Origin: SM23-32 sp964434535
GTDB taxonomy: Bacteria; Planctomycetota; Brocadiia; SM23-32
Direction: 5' to 3'
DNA length: 53,426 nt
Assembly: GCA_964434535.1 (NCBI GenBank)
Contig: CAYSWA010000014.1
Location: 1 to 53,426, forward strand
This document shows positions 24,683 to 32,666 of this stretch, in pieces; the stretch's first letter is position 1, and each line of letters begins with the position of its first letter. Made by a program: the position numbers and the translations under genes. The notes beneath the pieces are model-generated. The model saw only the letters and a list, made by a program, of their open reading frames with translations, was not told the DNA's origin and made no database searches.

Positions 24683-26446
24683 ATGAGCACCTGCCACTCC
24701 GCTGAGCGACGCCTCAATGCCGACGGGCCGACCGTCCTGCTGATGGGCAACCCCAACGTGGGCAAGAGCGTGGTGTTCTGCCGCCTGACCGGCGCCCACG
24801 TGATCGCCTCGAACTACCCCGGCACCACCGTCAGCTTCACCGAGGGCCGCATCAAGCTGGACGGCGCCACGGGCCGGGTCATCGACGTGCCCGGCACCTA
24901 CACGCTGGAGCCCCTGAGCCGCGCCGAGGAGGTGGCCGTCGAGATGATGGCCCATGGCGACGTGGTGATCAACGTCGTCGACGCCACCAACCTGGAGCGG
25001 AATCTGAACCTGACGCTCCAGCTCCTGAAGACCGGCGTGCCGATGGTCGTGGCCCTGAACATGTGGGACGAGGCCCTGGAGCACGGCGTCGAGATCGACG
25101 CCTCCGAGCTGGAGCGGCGCCTCGGCGTGCCCGTCGTGCCGACCTGCGCCATCAGCGGCGAAGGGATAAAGGACCTGCAGGGCAGCCTCGCGCGCGCCCG
25201 CCCCGGCGAGCTGGACTACGCGGACGAGGAGCGCTGGCACCTGATCGGCCACATCGTCGAGCAGGTCCAGCAGGTCGAGCACCGCCATCCCACGCTGGGC
25301 CAGGAGCTGAGCCACGCCACCGTCCATCCCGTCATCGGCCCGATCATCGCTCTGGCCGTGCTGGCGGCCGCCTTCGAGGTCGTCCGGTTCATCGGCGAGG
25401 GGCTGATCGGCTACGTGGCCGAGCCGCTGTTCGAGCGGTTCTGGCTGCCGGTGATGATGCGTCTTTCGGCCCTGCTCGGCGGCGGGGGGCTGGTGCACGA
25501 CCTGCTGATCGGCCAGCTCGTGGACGGCGCCGTCGAGTTCGGCGAGTCCTTCGGCGTGCTCACCACCGGGCTCTACATCCCGCTGGCCGCCGTGCTGCCG
25601 TACGTGTTCGCCTTCTACCTGGCGCTCGGCGTGCTGGAGGACAGCGGCTACCTGCCGCGCCTGGGGGTGCTGGTGGACACGGTGATGCACCGGCTCGGGC
25701 TGCACGGGCTCTCGGCGGTGCCGATGCTGATGGGGCTCGGCTGCAACGTGCCGGGCGCGCTGGCGCTGCGCGTGATGGAGACGCGCAAGGAGCGCTTCAT
25801 CGGCGCCACGCTGCTGGCCATCTGCGTGCCCTGCATGGCGCAGCTCGCCATGATCGCCGGCCTGCTGGGAGGGTACGGCGTGCTCGGCTTCGCCCCCGTG
25901 CTGGGCACGCTCTTCCTGCTCTGGGTCGGGCTGGGGATGCTGATGAAGCGTTTCGTGCACGGGGAGACGCCGGAGATCCTGGTGGACATCCCGCCTTACC
26001 GCTGGCCCTACTGGCGCGCGCTGCTGAAGAAGCTGTGGATGCGCATGCGGGGCTTCCTGCGCGAGGCCGTCCCCTACGTGCTGCTCGGCGTGGTGGTGGT
26101 GAACCTGCTCTACACGCTCGGCGTGGTCGACTCTCTCGGGCGCATCTTCGCCCCGCTCATCACGCACGTGCTCGGGCTGCCGCCGGAGGCGGTCGGGGCG
26201 CTGGTCGTCGGCTTCCTGCGCAAGGACGTCGCCGTGGGAATGCTCGCCCCGCTCGGCCTGACACTGAAGCAGCTCCTGGTGGCGAGCGTCGTGCTGACGG
26301 CCTACTTCCCCTGCGTGGCCACCTTCGTGGTCCTTTTCCGGGAGCTGGGGCTGAAGGACCTGCTGAGGGCATCGGCCATCATGCTGGTGGTGGCCTTCTC
26401 GGTCGGCGGGCTGATGAACCTGGTCATGACCGGCTTCGGGCTCTGA
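24683..26446 (+). CDS. feoB: Ferrous iron transport protein FeoB
   Basis: 587 residues, shorter than E. coli FeoB (773). The cytoplasmic G domain shows G1 GNPNVGKS, G3 DVPGTY and a G4 NMWD. The membrane part (about 215-587) has the two Gate motifs; GLGCNVPGA in the first contains the conserved Cys of the permeation path, and RKDVAVGML lies in the second. The C-terminal cytoplasmic extension of proteobacterial FeoB is absent. Its last 23 bases overlap the end of the convergent MnmE-like gene. Confidence 0.95.
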   Translation: MSTCHSAERRLNADGPTVLLMGNPNVGKSVVFCRLTGAHVIASNYPGTTVSFTEGRIKLDGATGRVIDVPGTYTLEPLSRAEEVAVEMMAHGDVVINVVDATNLERNLNLTLQLLKTGVPMVVALNMWDEALEHGVEIDASELERRLGVPVVPTCAISGEGIKDLQGSLARARPGELDYADEERWHLIGHIVEQVQQVEHRHPTLGQELSHATVHPVIGPIIALAVLAAAFEVVRFIGEGLIGYVAEPLFERFWLPVMMRLSALLGGGGLVHDLLIGQLVDGAVEFGESFGVLTTGLYIPLAAVLPYVFAFYLALGVLEDSGYLPRLGVLVDTVMHRLGLHGLSAVPMLMGLGCNVPGALALRVMETRKERFIGATLLAICVPCMAQLAMIAGLLGGYGVLGFAPVLGTLFLLWVGLGMLMKRFVHGETPEILVDIPPYRWPYWRALLKKLWMRMRGFLREAVPYVLLGVVVVNLLYTLGVVDSLGRIFAPLITHVLGLPPEAVGALVVGFLRKDVAVGMLAPLGLTLKQLLVASVVLTAYFPCVATFVVLFRELGLKDLLRASAIMLVVAFSVGGLMNLVMTGFGL

Positions 26447-27572
26447 GCCGCCGGAGCGCGCCGGCCGACGCCTCGTCGAAGAGGATCGCGCCGCCGGCGC
26501 GGCAGCGCGCCAGCGCCCCGACGTAGGGCGCCAGCAGGGCCTCCTCCAGGGCGGGCAGGTTGATCCGCTCGCGCGCGGAGATACACACGAGCGAGAGCCC
26601 GCGCGCTGCCTCGGGCAGCTCGGCGGAAGCTTCGCCCCCGACCAGGTCCAGCTTGTTGCCCACCAGCACGGCCCGTGCCCCCTCGCGGATCGACGGCAGC
26701 AGCGCCACCGCGTCCTCGGGGCCCTCCCGCACGTCGAAGAGCAGCAGCGCCACGTCGCAGCGGGCGGCCAGGCCGCTCGCCCGCTCCACCGCCTGGCGCT
26801 CCAGCTCGTCCTCGGCCTGGCGAATCCCCGCCGAGTCCATCAGATCGAACGGCATGCCCCGGATCGAGACCGTCTCGCGGACCACGTCGCGCGTGGTGCC
26901 CGGCTCGTGGTGGACGATGACGCGCTCCCGCTCCAGCAAGGCGTTGAGCAGCGTGGACTTGCCCACGTTCGGCGGGCCGAGCAGCGCGACCTGCGGCGGC
27001 GCGAGCAGTGCGCGGCCGAGCGGCGCCGTGGCCAGCAGCGCGTCGAGACGCTCCCGGGCCGTGGGCTCGTCTGCCGGGGCGGCGATCTCGTCCAGCTCGC
27101 GCCGCAGCGCGCCGTCCGCCTGGCGCAGCAGCATCGAGGCCCCGAGCCGCGTCGGGGCCCGGGGCAGCAGGGCGAGGGCCCGCGCGCGGATCGCCTCGGC
27201 CGAGAGCCCGGCCGGCGGCGCCCCGATGAGCCGGGAGGGCTCGACCGGCTCGGCGCCGGCTTCCTCCAGCCTTCGCAGCACGGCGCGTGCGGCGACGATG
27301 CCGCCGTGGCAGCCGACCTCGAAGTGCGCCTGCTCCGGTCCCGGCCCGCCGGCCGGCACGTGGGCGACGAGCACCTCGTCGACGGCCTCCTCGCCGCGCC
27401 GGATAGTGCCGTGCGCGATGCGGCCCGGCGGGAGCTCCGCGGCGGCCCGCCGGGTGCCGACGAACGCCGCGTCGAGCACGCGGGCGGCATCGGGGCCGAC
27501 GACGGCGATCACGGCGATGCCGCCCTCGCCGGGCGGGGTGATGAGGCTGGCGCGGGCGTGGCGGGCGGGCAA
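26424..27572 (-). CDS. MnmE/TrmE-like GTPase lacking the C-terminal catalytic motif
   Basis: 382 residues against about 450 for MnmE. The N-terminal domain is recognisable (PPGEGGIAVIAVVGPDA, FEVGCHGGIVAARAVLRRL). The G domain is complete: GPPNVGKSTLLNAL, the G3 DSAGIR, NKLD. However, the segment that in MnmE reads like FLNGKLDLTQAEA is not recognisable. The protein ends GALRRLRARSRS without the C-terminal Cys-x-Gly-Lys that is essential for tRNA wobble-uridine modification. It may have another role or a divergent mechanism. The start is TTG at 27572, eight bases after GGAG. No mnmG is nearby. Confidence 0.8.
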   Translation of the reverse strand: MPARHARASLITPPGEGGIAVIAVVGPDAARVLDAAFVGTRRAAAELPPGRIAHGTIRRGEEAVDEVLVAHVPAGGPGPEQAHFEVGCHGGIVAARAVLRRLEEAGAEPVEPSRLIGAPPAGLSAEAIRARALALLPRAPTRLGASMLLRQADGALRRELDEIAAPADEPTARERLDALLATAPLGRALLAPPQVALLGPPNVGKSTLLNALLERERVIVHHEPGTTRDVVRETVSIRGMPFDLMDSAGIRQAEDELERQAVERASGLAARCDVALLLFDVREGPEDAVALLPSIREGARAVLVGNKLDLVGGEASAELPEAARGLSLVCISARERINLPALEEALLAPYVGALARCRAGGAILFDEASAGALRRLRARSRS

Positions 27573-27593
27573 GGGGCGTTCTCCACCGGCTGC

Positions 27594-27620
27594 TTGACGG
27601 GTGGGGAGCCATTCTATACC
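27594..27620 (+). promoter_or_regulatory. Candidate promoter for the DAHP synthase operon
   Basis: TTGACG (27594-27599) and TATACC (27615-27620) with a 15-base spacer, shorter than for the other promoters in this window. Confidence 0.4.
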
Positions 27621-27667
27621 ATCGCGGGGGGGCCGTCACCCATGCCGTGCAAGGAGGGACGCCGGCG

Positions 27668-28690
27668 ATGATCGTCATCCTGAAGCGGGACGCGACCGAC
27701 CGGCAGGTCGAGCGCGTCACCTCCGCCATCGAGAAGGCCGGCTTCGCGGCGCACGTCTCGCGCGGCGAGGAGCGCACCGTCGTCGGCGCCGTCGGCACCT
27801 CGCCGCAGATGCGCCCCTACCTGATGGAGATGTTCGCCGGGCTGCCGTTCGTGGACCGCGTCGTCGCAGTGCTCAAGCCCTACAAGCTGGTCAGCCGTGA
27901 GGGGCGGGCGGAGCCGAGCACGGTGACGGTCGGCGGGGTGGCGGTCGGGCCGGGCCGCTTCACGGTGGCGGCGGGCCCGTGTGCGGTCGAGAGCGAGGAG
28001 CAGGTGATGGCGGCCGCGCGGGCGGTGAAGGCCGCCGGCGCCCGACTGCTGCGGGGCGGGGCCTACAAGCCGCGCACCTCGCCCTACGACTTTCAGGGCC
28101 TCGGCGAGGAGGGACTGAAGCTGCTCGCCGCCGCCCGCCAGGAGACCGGCCTGCCCGTGGTGACCGAGGCCCGTCACCCGGCCCACGTCGAGCCGGTCGC
28201 CCGCCACGCCGACGCCATCCAGATCGGCGCGCGCAACATGCAGAACTACGACCTGCTGACCGAAGCCGGCCGCAGCGGCATGCCCGTGGTGCTCAAGCGC
28301 GGCTTCGCCGCCACCGTCGAGGAGTGGCTCAAGGCCGCCGAATACGTCGCCAGCGTCGGCAACCTGAACATCATCCTCTGCGAGCGCGGCGTGCGCACCT
28401 TCGAGCCGGCGCTGCGCTTCACCCAGGACCTGGCCATCGTGCCGCTGGTCAAGGAGCTATCGCACCTGCCCGTCATCGTGGACCCCTCCCACGCCAGCGG
28501 CAAGCGCAGCATCGTGCCGGCCGTGGCGACGGGCGCGCTCGGGGTCGGCGCGGACGGGCTGCTGGTGGAGGTCCACCCCGAGCCGGACAGCGCCGTCTGC
28601 GACCCCGCGCAGCAGCTCTTCCCGGCGGACTTCGCCGCGATGATGGACCGGCTCGGCGCGATGGCCGGGGTGATGGGGCTGGAGCTCTGA
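27668..28690 (+). CDS. aroF: 3-deoxy-7-phosphoheptulonate (DAHP) synthase, AroF/Thermotoga type
   Basis: 340 residues. It condenses PEP and erythrose 4-phosphate, the first step of the shikimate pathway. Residues 1-70 form the ferredoxin-like domain of this subfamily (MIVILKRDATDRQVERVTSA), which in Thermotoga provides feedback inhibition. The TIM barrel shows AAGPCAVES, RGGAYKPRTSPYDFQG, IGARNMQN, LKRGF, and VDPSHASGKR with metal-binding His. ATG 27668 follows AAGGAGGG at nine bases. It is probably co-transcribed with the M16 peptidase 36 bases downstream, and connects to aroDE at 45055. Confidence 0.95.
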   Translation: MIVILKRDATDRQVERVTSAIEKAGFAAHVSRGEERTVVGAVGTSPQMRPYLMEMFAGLPFVDRVVAVLKPYKLVSREGRAEPSTVTVGGVAVGPGRFTVAAGPCAVESEEQVMAAARAVKAAGARLLRGGAYKPRTSPYDFQGLGEEGLKLLAAARQETGLPVVTEARHPAHVEPVARHADAIQIGARNMQNYDLLTEAGRSGMPVVLKRGFAATVEEWLKAAEYVASVGNLNIILCERGVRTFEPALRFTQDLAIVPLVKELSHLPVIVDPSHASGKRSIVPAVATGALGVGADGLLVEVHPEPDSAVCDPAQQLFPADFAAMMDRLGAMAGVMGLEL

Positions 28691-28726
28691 AGGAAAGCCC
28701 GGCCGACCTGCCCATGGGGGGCTGAG

Positions 28727-30061
28727 ATGCTCGGCGAGTACAGGCGTCGCGTGCTGCCCAACGGCCTGCGCGTGCTCGGCGTGGAGCACCGCGCGCTGCA
28801 CGCGTTCGTCTGCTCGGTCTACGTGCGGCTCGGGCCGCGCTACGAGCCGCCGCACCAGCGGGGCCTGAGCCACTTCCTCGAGCACATGATCGTGCAGGGC
28901 TCGGAGAACTTCCCCGACTCGCGCGCCATCATGCGCGGCATCGAGGACCTGGGCGGCGTCGTGGACGCCGGCACCTACCCGGAATACGTCAGTTTCGTCT
29001 TCGGCGCCCACCGCAAGCACTGGCGCCGCGTGATGGAGATCGCCGCCGACGTGCTGATGCGCCCCCTGTTCGACGAAGAGGAGATCGAGCAGGAGAAGCA
29101 GATCGTCACCCAGGAAATCTTGCAGCACCGCGACCGCCGCGGGCGCAACATCAGCGCGGCTGAGCTGGCGCACTGCCTCATCTTCGACGGCGAGCTGCGC
29201 GAGGCCGGCACGCGCGGCGACCCCGAGGTGATGGCTGCGTTCGACCGCCAGGCCGTGCAGGCCCACTACGAGCGCTACTTCACCGGGGGCAACGCCGTGC
29301 TCTGCCTCGCCGGGGGGTTCGAGTTCGAGGAAGTCCTGGGCGAGGTGGCCGAAGGGTTCTCCCGGCTGCCGGCCGAGGACGGGCCGCCCGGCGAGCCGCT
29401 CGCCCCCGCGCCGCGCCTCTGCGGGCGCGCCCGGGCCTTCTACCGCTCCACCGAGGCGCTGCCCGTCGCCGAGGCCGTCATGGCCCACACGGCCTACGCG
29501 CTGGCCGACCACCGCTTCGACGCCGCCCGCGCGGCCAGCTACCTGCTCGGCGGCGGGCTCAGCTCGCGTCTGTTCAGCCGCGTGCGCGAGGAGCTCGGCC
29601 TCGTCTACGACGTGCACGCCGCCATGCAGGGCTACACCGACGCGGGCACGATCGACGTGGCGCTCAGCGTCGGGGTGGAGAACCTGGTGCCGGCCGTCGA
29701 GGCCGTGCTCGGCGTGCTGCGCGAGGCGGCCGAGGACGGCTTCGAGCCCGAGGAGCTGGAGCGCTACAAGGAGACCGCGCGCTGCGGGATGGACATGCTC
29801 TGCGACCGGGCCACGCACCTGGCCGACTGGTTCGGGCGACAGGAGCTGCTGCTCGGGCCGGCGCGCGTGCTCACCCCCGAGCAGTACGTCGCGCGCCAAG
29901 AGGCGCTGACGCTCGAGGCGCTCCAGGCCGTCTTGCGCGACGTGACGGCCGAGCACGGGGTCGCCTTCGTCGTCGTCGGCCCCTACGAGGAGGCCGAGCG
30001 CCGGGGCCTGCGCGAGCTCTTCCCGGCGGAGGAGGTGCGCGCCGAAGGCGACGAGCAGTGA
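28727..30061 (+). CDS. M16-family zinc peptidase
   Basis: 444 residues. The inverted zinc-binding motif HFLEH is at about residues 49-53 (LSHFLEHMIVQGSENFP), with the distal Glu ligand expected in IEQEKQIVTQEIL about 75 residues later. The second, non-catalytic homologous half includes the R/Y segment RVREELGLVYDV (about 285-296). Length and layout match the single-chain bacterial processing-peptidase-like class. There is no signal peptide, so it is probably cytoplasmic. It lies between the DAHP synthase and a SagB-type oxidoreductase. Confidence 0.92.
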   Translation: MLGEYRRRVLPNGLRVLGVEHRALHAFVCSVYVRLGPRYEPPHQRGLSHFLEHMIVQGSENFPDSRAIMRGIEDLGGVVDAGTYPEYVSFVFGAHRKHWRRVMEIAADVLMRPLFDEEEIEQEKQIVTQEILQHRDRRGRNISAAELAHCLIFDGELREAGTRGDPEVMAAFDRQAVQAHYERYFTGGNAVLCLAGGFEFEEVLGEVAEGFSRLPAEDGPPGEPLAPAPRLCGRARAFYRSTEALPVAEAVMAHTAYALADHRFDAARAASYLLGGGLSSRLFSRVREELGLVYDVHAAMQGYTDAGTIDVALSVGVENLVPAVEAVLGVLREAAEDGFEPEELERYKETARCGMDMLCDRATHLADWFGRQELLLGPARVLTPEQYVARQEALTLEALQAVLRDVTAEHGVAFVVVGPYEEAERRGLRELFPAEEVRAEGDEQ

Positions 30062-30082
30062 CGAGTGGGAAGGAGAGCCGCA

Positions 30083-30805
30083 ATGAACGGACGATGGATC
30101 GCCGGGACACTGGCCGCCATAGCGTGTAGTATGTGCATGGGCCACCTGGCGCCGGCCGACGCGCGCCGGGCGCCACGTCAGGCGCAAGGGAGCACCAGCA
30201 TGGCCAGCATCGAACTGCCGCAGCCGGACACCGAGGGAAGGACCCCCGTGGAAGAGGCGATCGCGAGCCGGCGCAGCCGCCGGCGCTTCACCACGGCGGC
30301 GCTGAGCATCGAGCAGCTCGCCCAGCTCCTCTGGAGCGCCCAGGGCGTCACGGGCGAGGCGGGCCGCCGGGCCGCACCCTCGGCCGGGGCGACCTATCCG
30401 ATGGAGGTGCTCGTCGCCGTCGGCGAGGGCACTGTGGGCGACCTGTCGGCGGGCGTCTACCACTACCTGCCGGCCCGGCACGCGCTGGAGCCCGTCGTCG
30501 AAGGCGACGTGCGCAGGCAGGCGGCCACCGCCGCGCTGGGGCAGGACTTCGTGGCCGCCGCGCCGGCCGTGCTGCTGATCGCCGCCGACTACGAGCGCAC
30601 GCGCCCCCGCTACGGCGAGCGAGCCGGCCGCTACGTGGAGATGGAGGCCGGCCACGTGGGCCAGAACGTCTACCTCCAGGCCGAGGCGCTCGGGCTCGGC
30701 ACGGTGGCGGTCGGCGCGTTCCGCGACGAGCAGGTCGCGCGCGTCTTCGGCCTGCCCCGCGGCCTGGCGCCCCTTTACCTCATGCCCGTCGGCCATCCGG
30801 GCTGA
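30083..30805 (+). CDS. SagB/ThcOx-type nitroreductase-fold oxidoreductase
   Basis: 240 residues. The FMN-binding nitroreductase fold of the SagB/ThcOx type is recognisable: SRRSRRRFTTAALSIEQLAQLLWSAQG divided over helix one, APSAGATYPMEVLV, GVYHYLPARHALEPV, and EMEAGHVGQNVYLQAEALGLG. SagB enzymes oxidise azolines in thiazole/oxazole-modified peptides, but many homologues act elsewhere, and I see no precursor peptide or cyclodehydratase here. The N-terminus (MNGRWIAGTLAAIACSMC) looks like a signal sequence, unusual for this fold. ATG 30083 has AAGGAG at seven bases; ATG 30200 (MASIELPQ), with GGGAG, would give a cytoplasmic form. Confidence 0.83.
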   Translation: MNGRWIAGTLAAIACSMCMGHLAPADARRAPRQAQGSTSMASIELPQPDTEGRTPVEEAIASRRSRRRFTTAALSIEQLAQLLWSAQGVTGEAGRRAAPSAGATYPMEVLVAVGEGTVGDLSAGVYHYLPARHALEPVVEGDVRRQAATAALGQDFVAAAPAVLLIAADYERTRPRYGERAGRYVEMEAGHVGQNVYLQAEALGLGTVAVGAFRDEQVARVFGLPRGLAPLYLMPVGHPG

Positions 30806-30910
30806 ACGGGCGGAGGACGGCGCTTGCCGTTTCCCTGCTCTGCCCGCCGAAAGTCCGGGGTTTCGGCTCCGGCCGCGTCCCTCCACAGCCGCGCGGGCCG
30901 GTCTGCGTGG

Positions 30911-30952
30911 GCCCAGAACCCAAGACTCGAGACTCCCAACCCGAGACCCCCG
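30911..30952. repeat. GGGTCTCGGGT-type repeat, inverted copy
   Basis: Reverse complement of the array at 16655-16700 with related units (CCCAAGACTCGAGACTCC, CCGAGACCCC). It lies in the 300-base gap before guaB. Confidence 0.55.
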
Positions 30953-30984
30953 AAGGCCCACGAGCTGCGATCCGCGCCACGCCC

Positions 30985-31013
30985 TTGCGCGGCGGCCCGC
31001 CAGTCCCTACAAT
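30985..31013 (+). promoter_or_regulatory. Sigma70-type promoter for guaB
   Basis: TTGCGC (30985-30990), 17-base spacer, TACAAT (31008-31013). A leader of about 85 bases follows. Confidence 0.55.
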
Positions 31014-31105
31014 AGGACAACCGGGGGCGTTCCTCGGTGGCCCGGGCCGCGCGCCCGGCCTGTTTCCTGCCGACTTCCACGGTCTTTCCGTTCGGGAGGC
31101 AGTGC

Positions 31106-32620
31106 ATGAACCGAGGGAGCGGGATGGATGCGGCGACGCTCTTCGCCGAGGACGGGCTGACCTACGACGACTTCATCGTGCTGCCCGGCTACATCAAGGG
31201 GCCGCTCTCGGAGATCGTCCTGGAGACGCAACTGACGCGCGGCATCGGCCTGAAGGCGCCCGTGGTCAGCTCGCCGATGGACACCGTCACCGAGAGCCGC
31301 ATGGCCATCTACATGGCCCTGCTCGGCGGCATCGGCATTATCCACTACAACACCACCGTCGCAGAACAGGCCGAGGAGGTCCGCAAGACCAAGCGCTTCG
31401 AGAACGGCTTCATCACCGATCCGGTGGTGCTCTCGCCGGACGATCGCATCAGCGAGGTCGACGCGATCAAGGAGCGCTACGGATTCAGCGGCATCCCCAT
31501 CACCGACACCGGCGAGGTGGGGGGCAAGCTGGTCGGCATCGTGAGCGGGCGCGACATCGACTTCGAGCCCGACCGCACCCGCCCCCTGCGCGAGGTGATG
31601 AGCACCGAGCTGGTCACCGCGCCCGTCGGCATCACCCTGGCCGAGGGCAACCGCATCCTGCGCGAGAGCAAGAAGGGCAAGCTGCCCATCGTGGACGAAG
31701 AGGGCCGCCTGGTCTGCCTGATGAGCCGCACCGACCTGCGCAAGAACCAGGACTTCCCCCGGGCCAGCAAGGACGAGGCCAAGCAACTGCTGGTCGGCGC
31801 CGCCGTCGGCACCCGGCCCGACGACCGCGAGCGCCTGGAGGCGCTGGTCGAGGCCGGCGTCGACGCCGTCGTGCTCGACAGCGCCCAGGGCTACTCGGTC
31901 TTCCAGGTCGAGATGATCCGGTGGGCCAAGGGCCGGTGGGCCGAGCTTCAGGTCATCGCCGGCAACGCCGTCACCCCCGACCAGTGCGTCGGGCTGATCG
32001 AGGCCGGCGCGGACGGCCTGCGCATCGGCATGGGCTCCGGCTCGATCTGCATCACCCAGGACACGCTCGCCGTCGGCCGCTCGCAGGCCACCGCCGTCTA
32101 CCACTGCGCCAGGGCGGCCGAGGAGCACGGGGTGCCCGTCTGCGCCGACGGCGGGGTCACCTGCATCGGCGACATCGCCAAGGCGCTCGCCGTCGGCGCC
32201 AGCACGGTGATGATGGGCTCGATGCTCGCCGGCACCGAGGAGGCGCCCGGCGAGTACTTCTACGAGGGCGGCGTGAAGGTCAAGCGCTACCGCGGCATGG
32301 GCTCGCCGGAGGCGATGGCCGACCGCGGCGCCAAGCGCTACGTCGAGGCCGACCAGACCATCAAGGTCGCCCAGGGCGTCAGCGGCACCGTCGTCGACAA
32401 AGGCTCGGTCGTCGATTACGTGCCTTACCTGCTCCAGGGCATCAAGCACGCGCTGCAAGACATGGGGTGCGACTCGATCCGCCAGCTCCACGCCGCCGTC
32501 GCTGAAGGGCGGGTCCGCTTCGAGAGGCGCAGCCCCTCGGCGCGCCTGGAGGGGGGCGTGCACGACCTCCACTCCTTCCAGGAGCCCCACCGCTTTACTT
32601 CGTCCAAGGGCAGGCCCTAA
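31106..32620 (+). CDS. guaB: IMP dehydrogenase, eukaryote-like subtype
   Basis: 504 residues. It oxidises IMP to XMP, the committed step of GTP synthesis. Two CBS domains (about 105-225) are inserted in the TIM barrel. The catalytic loop is GMGSGSICITQ (Cys near residue 315). This loop, DGLTYDDFIVLPGYI, and the C-terminal FERRSPSARLEGGVHDLHS match the eukaryotic/human-type sequence far better than the common bacterial type, which has GPGSICTTR and a different tail. ATG 31106 follows GGGAGG at six bases. PBP2 begins 46 bases downstream, possibly on the same transcript. Confidence 0.95.
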   Translation: MNRGSGMDAATLFAEDGLTYDDFIVLPGYIKGPLSEIVLETQLTRGIGLKAPVVSSPMDTVTESRMAIYMALLGGIGIIHYNTTVAEQAEEVRKTKRFENGFITDPVVLSPDDRISEVDAIKERYGFSGIPITDTGEVGGKLVGIVSGRDIDFEPDRTRPLREVMSTELVTAPVGITLAEGNRILRESKKGKLPIVDEEGRLVCLMSRTDLRKNQDFPRASKDEAKQLLVGAAVGTRPDDRERLEALVEAGVDAVVLDSAQGYSVFQVEMIRWAKGRWAELQVIAGNAVTPDQCVGLIEAGADGLRIGMGSGSICITQDTLAVGRSQATAVYHCARAAEEHGVPVCADGGVTCIGDIAKALAVGASTVMMGSMLAGTEEAPGEYFYEGGVKVKRYRGMGSPEAMADRGAKRYVEADQTIKVAQGVSGTVVDKGSVVDYVPYLLQGIKHALQDMGCDSIRQLHAAVAEGRVRFERRSPSARLEGGVHDLHSFQEPHRFTSSKGRP

Positions 32621-32666
32621 CATGGCGGGCGTCGGCTCCCTGCGCCCGCGCTGCTGAGGTGCGCCC

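Noticed and set aside
30104..30132. GGGACA and TAGTAT at 17 bases inside the SagB gene as an internal promoter
   Set aside because: The -35 is far from consensus; a similar TAGTATGTG at 41571 has a different spacing. Left as a possibility for the second start at 30200 only.
30083..30805. Azole-modified peptide (RiPP) cluster because of a SagB-type gene
   Set aside because: No YcaO cyclodehydratase, precursor peptide or transporter is nearby; the neighbours are a DAHP synthase and an M16 peptidase.
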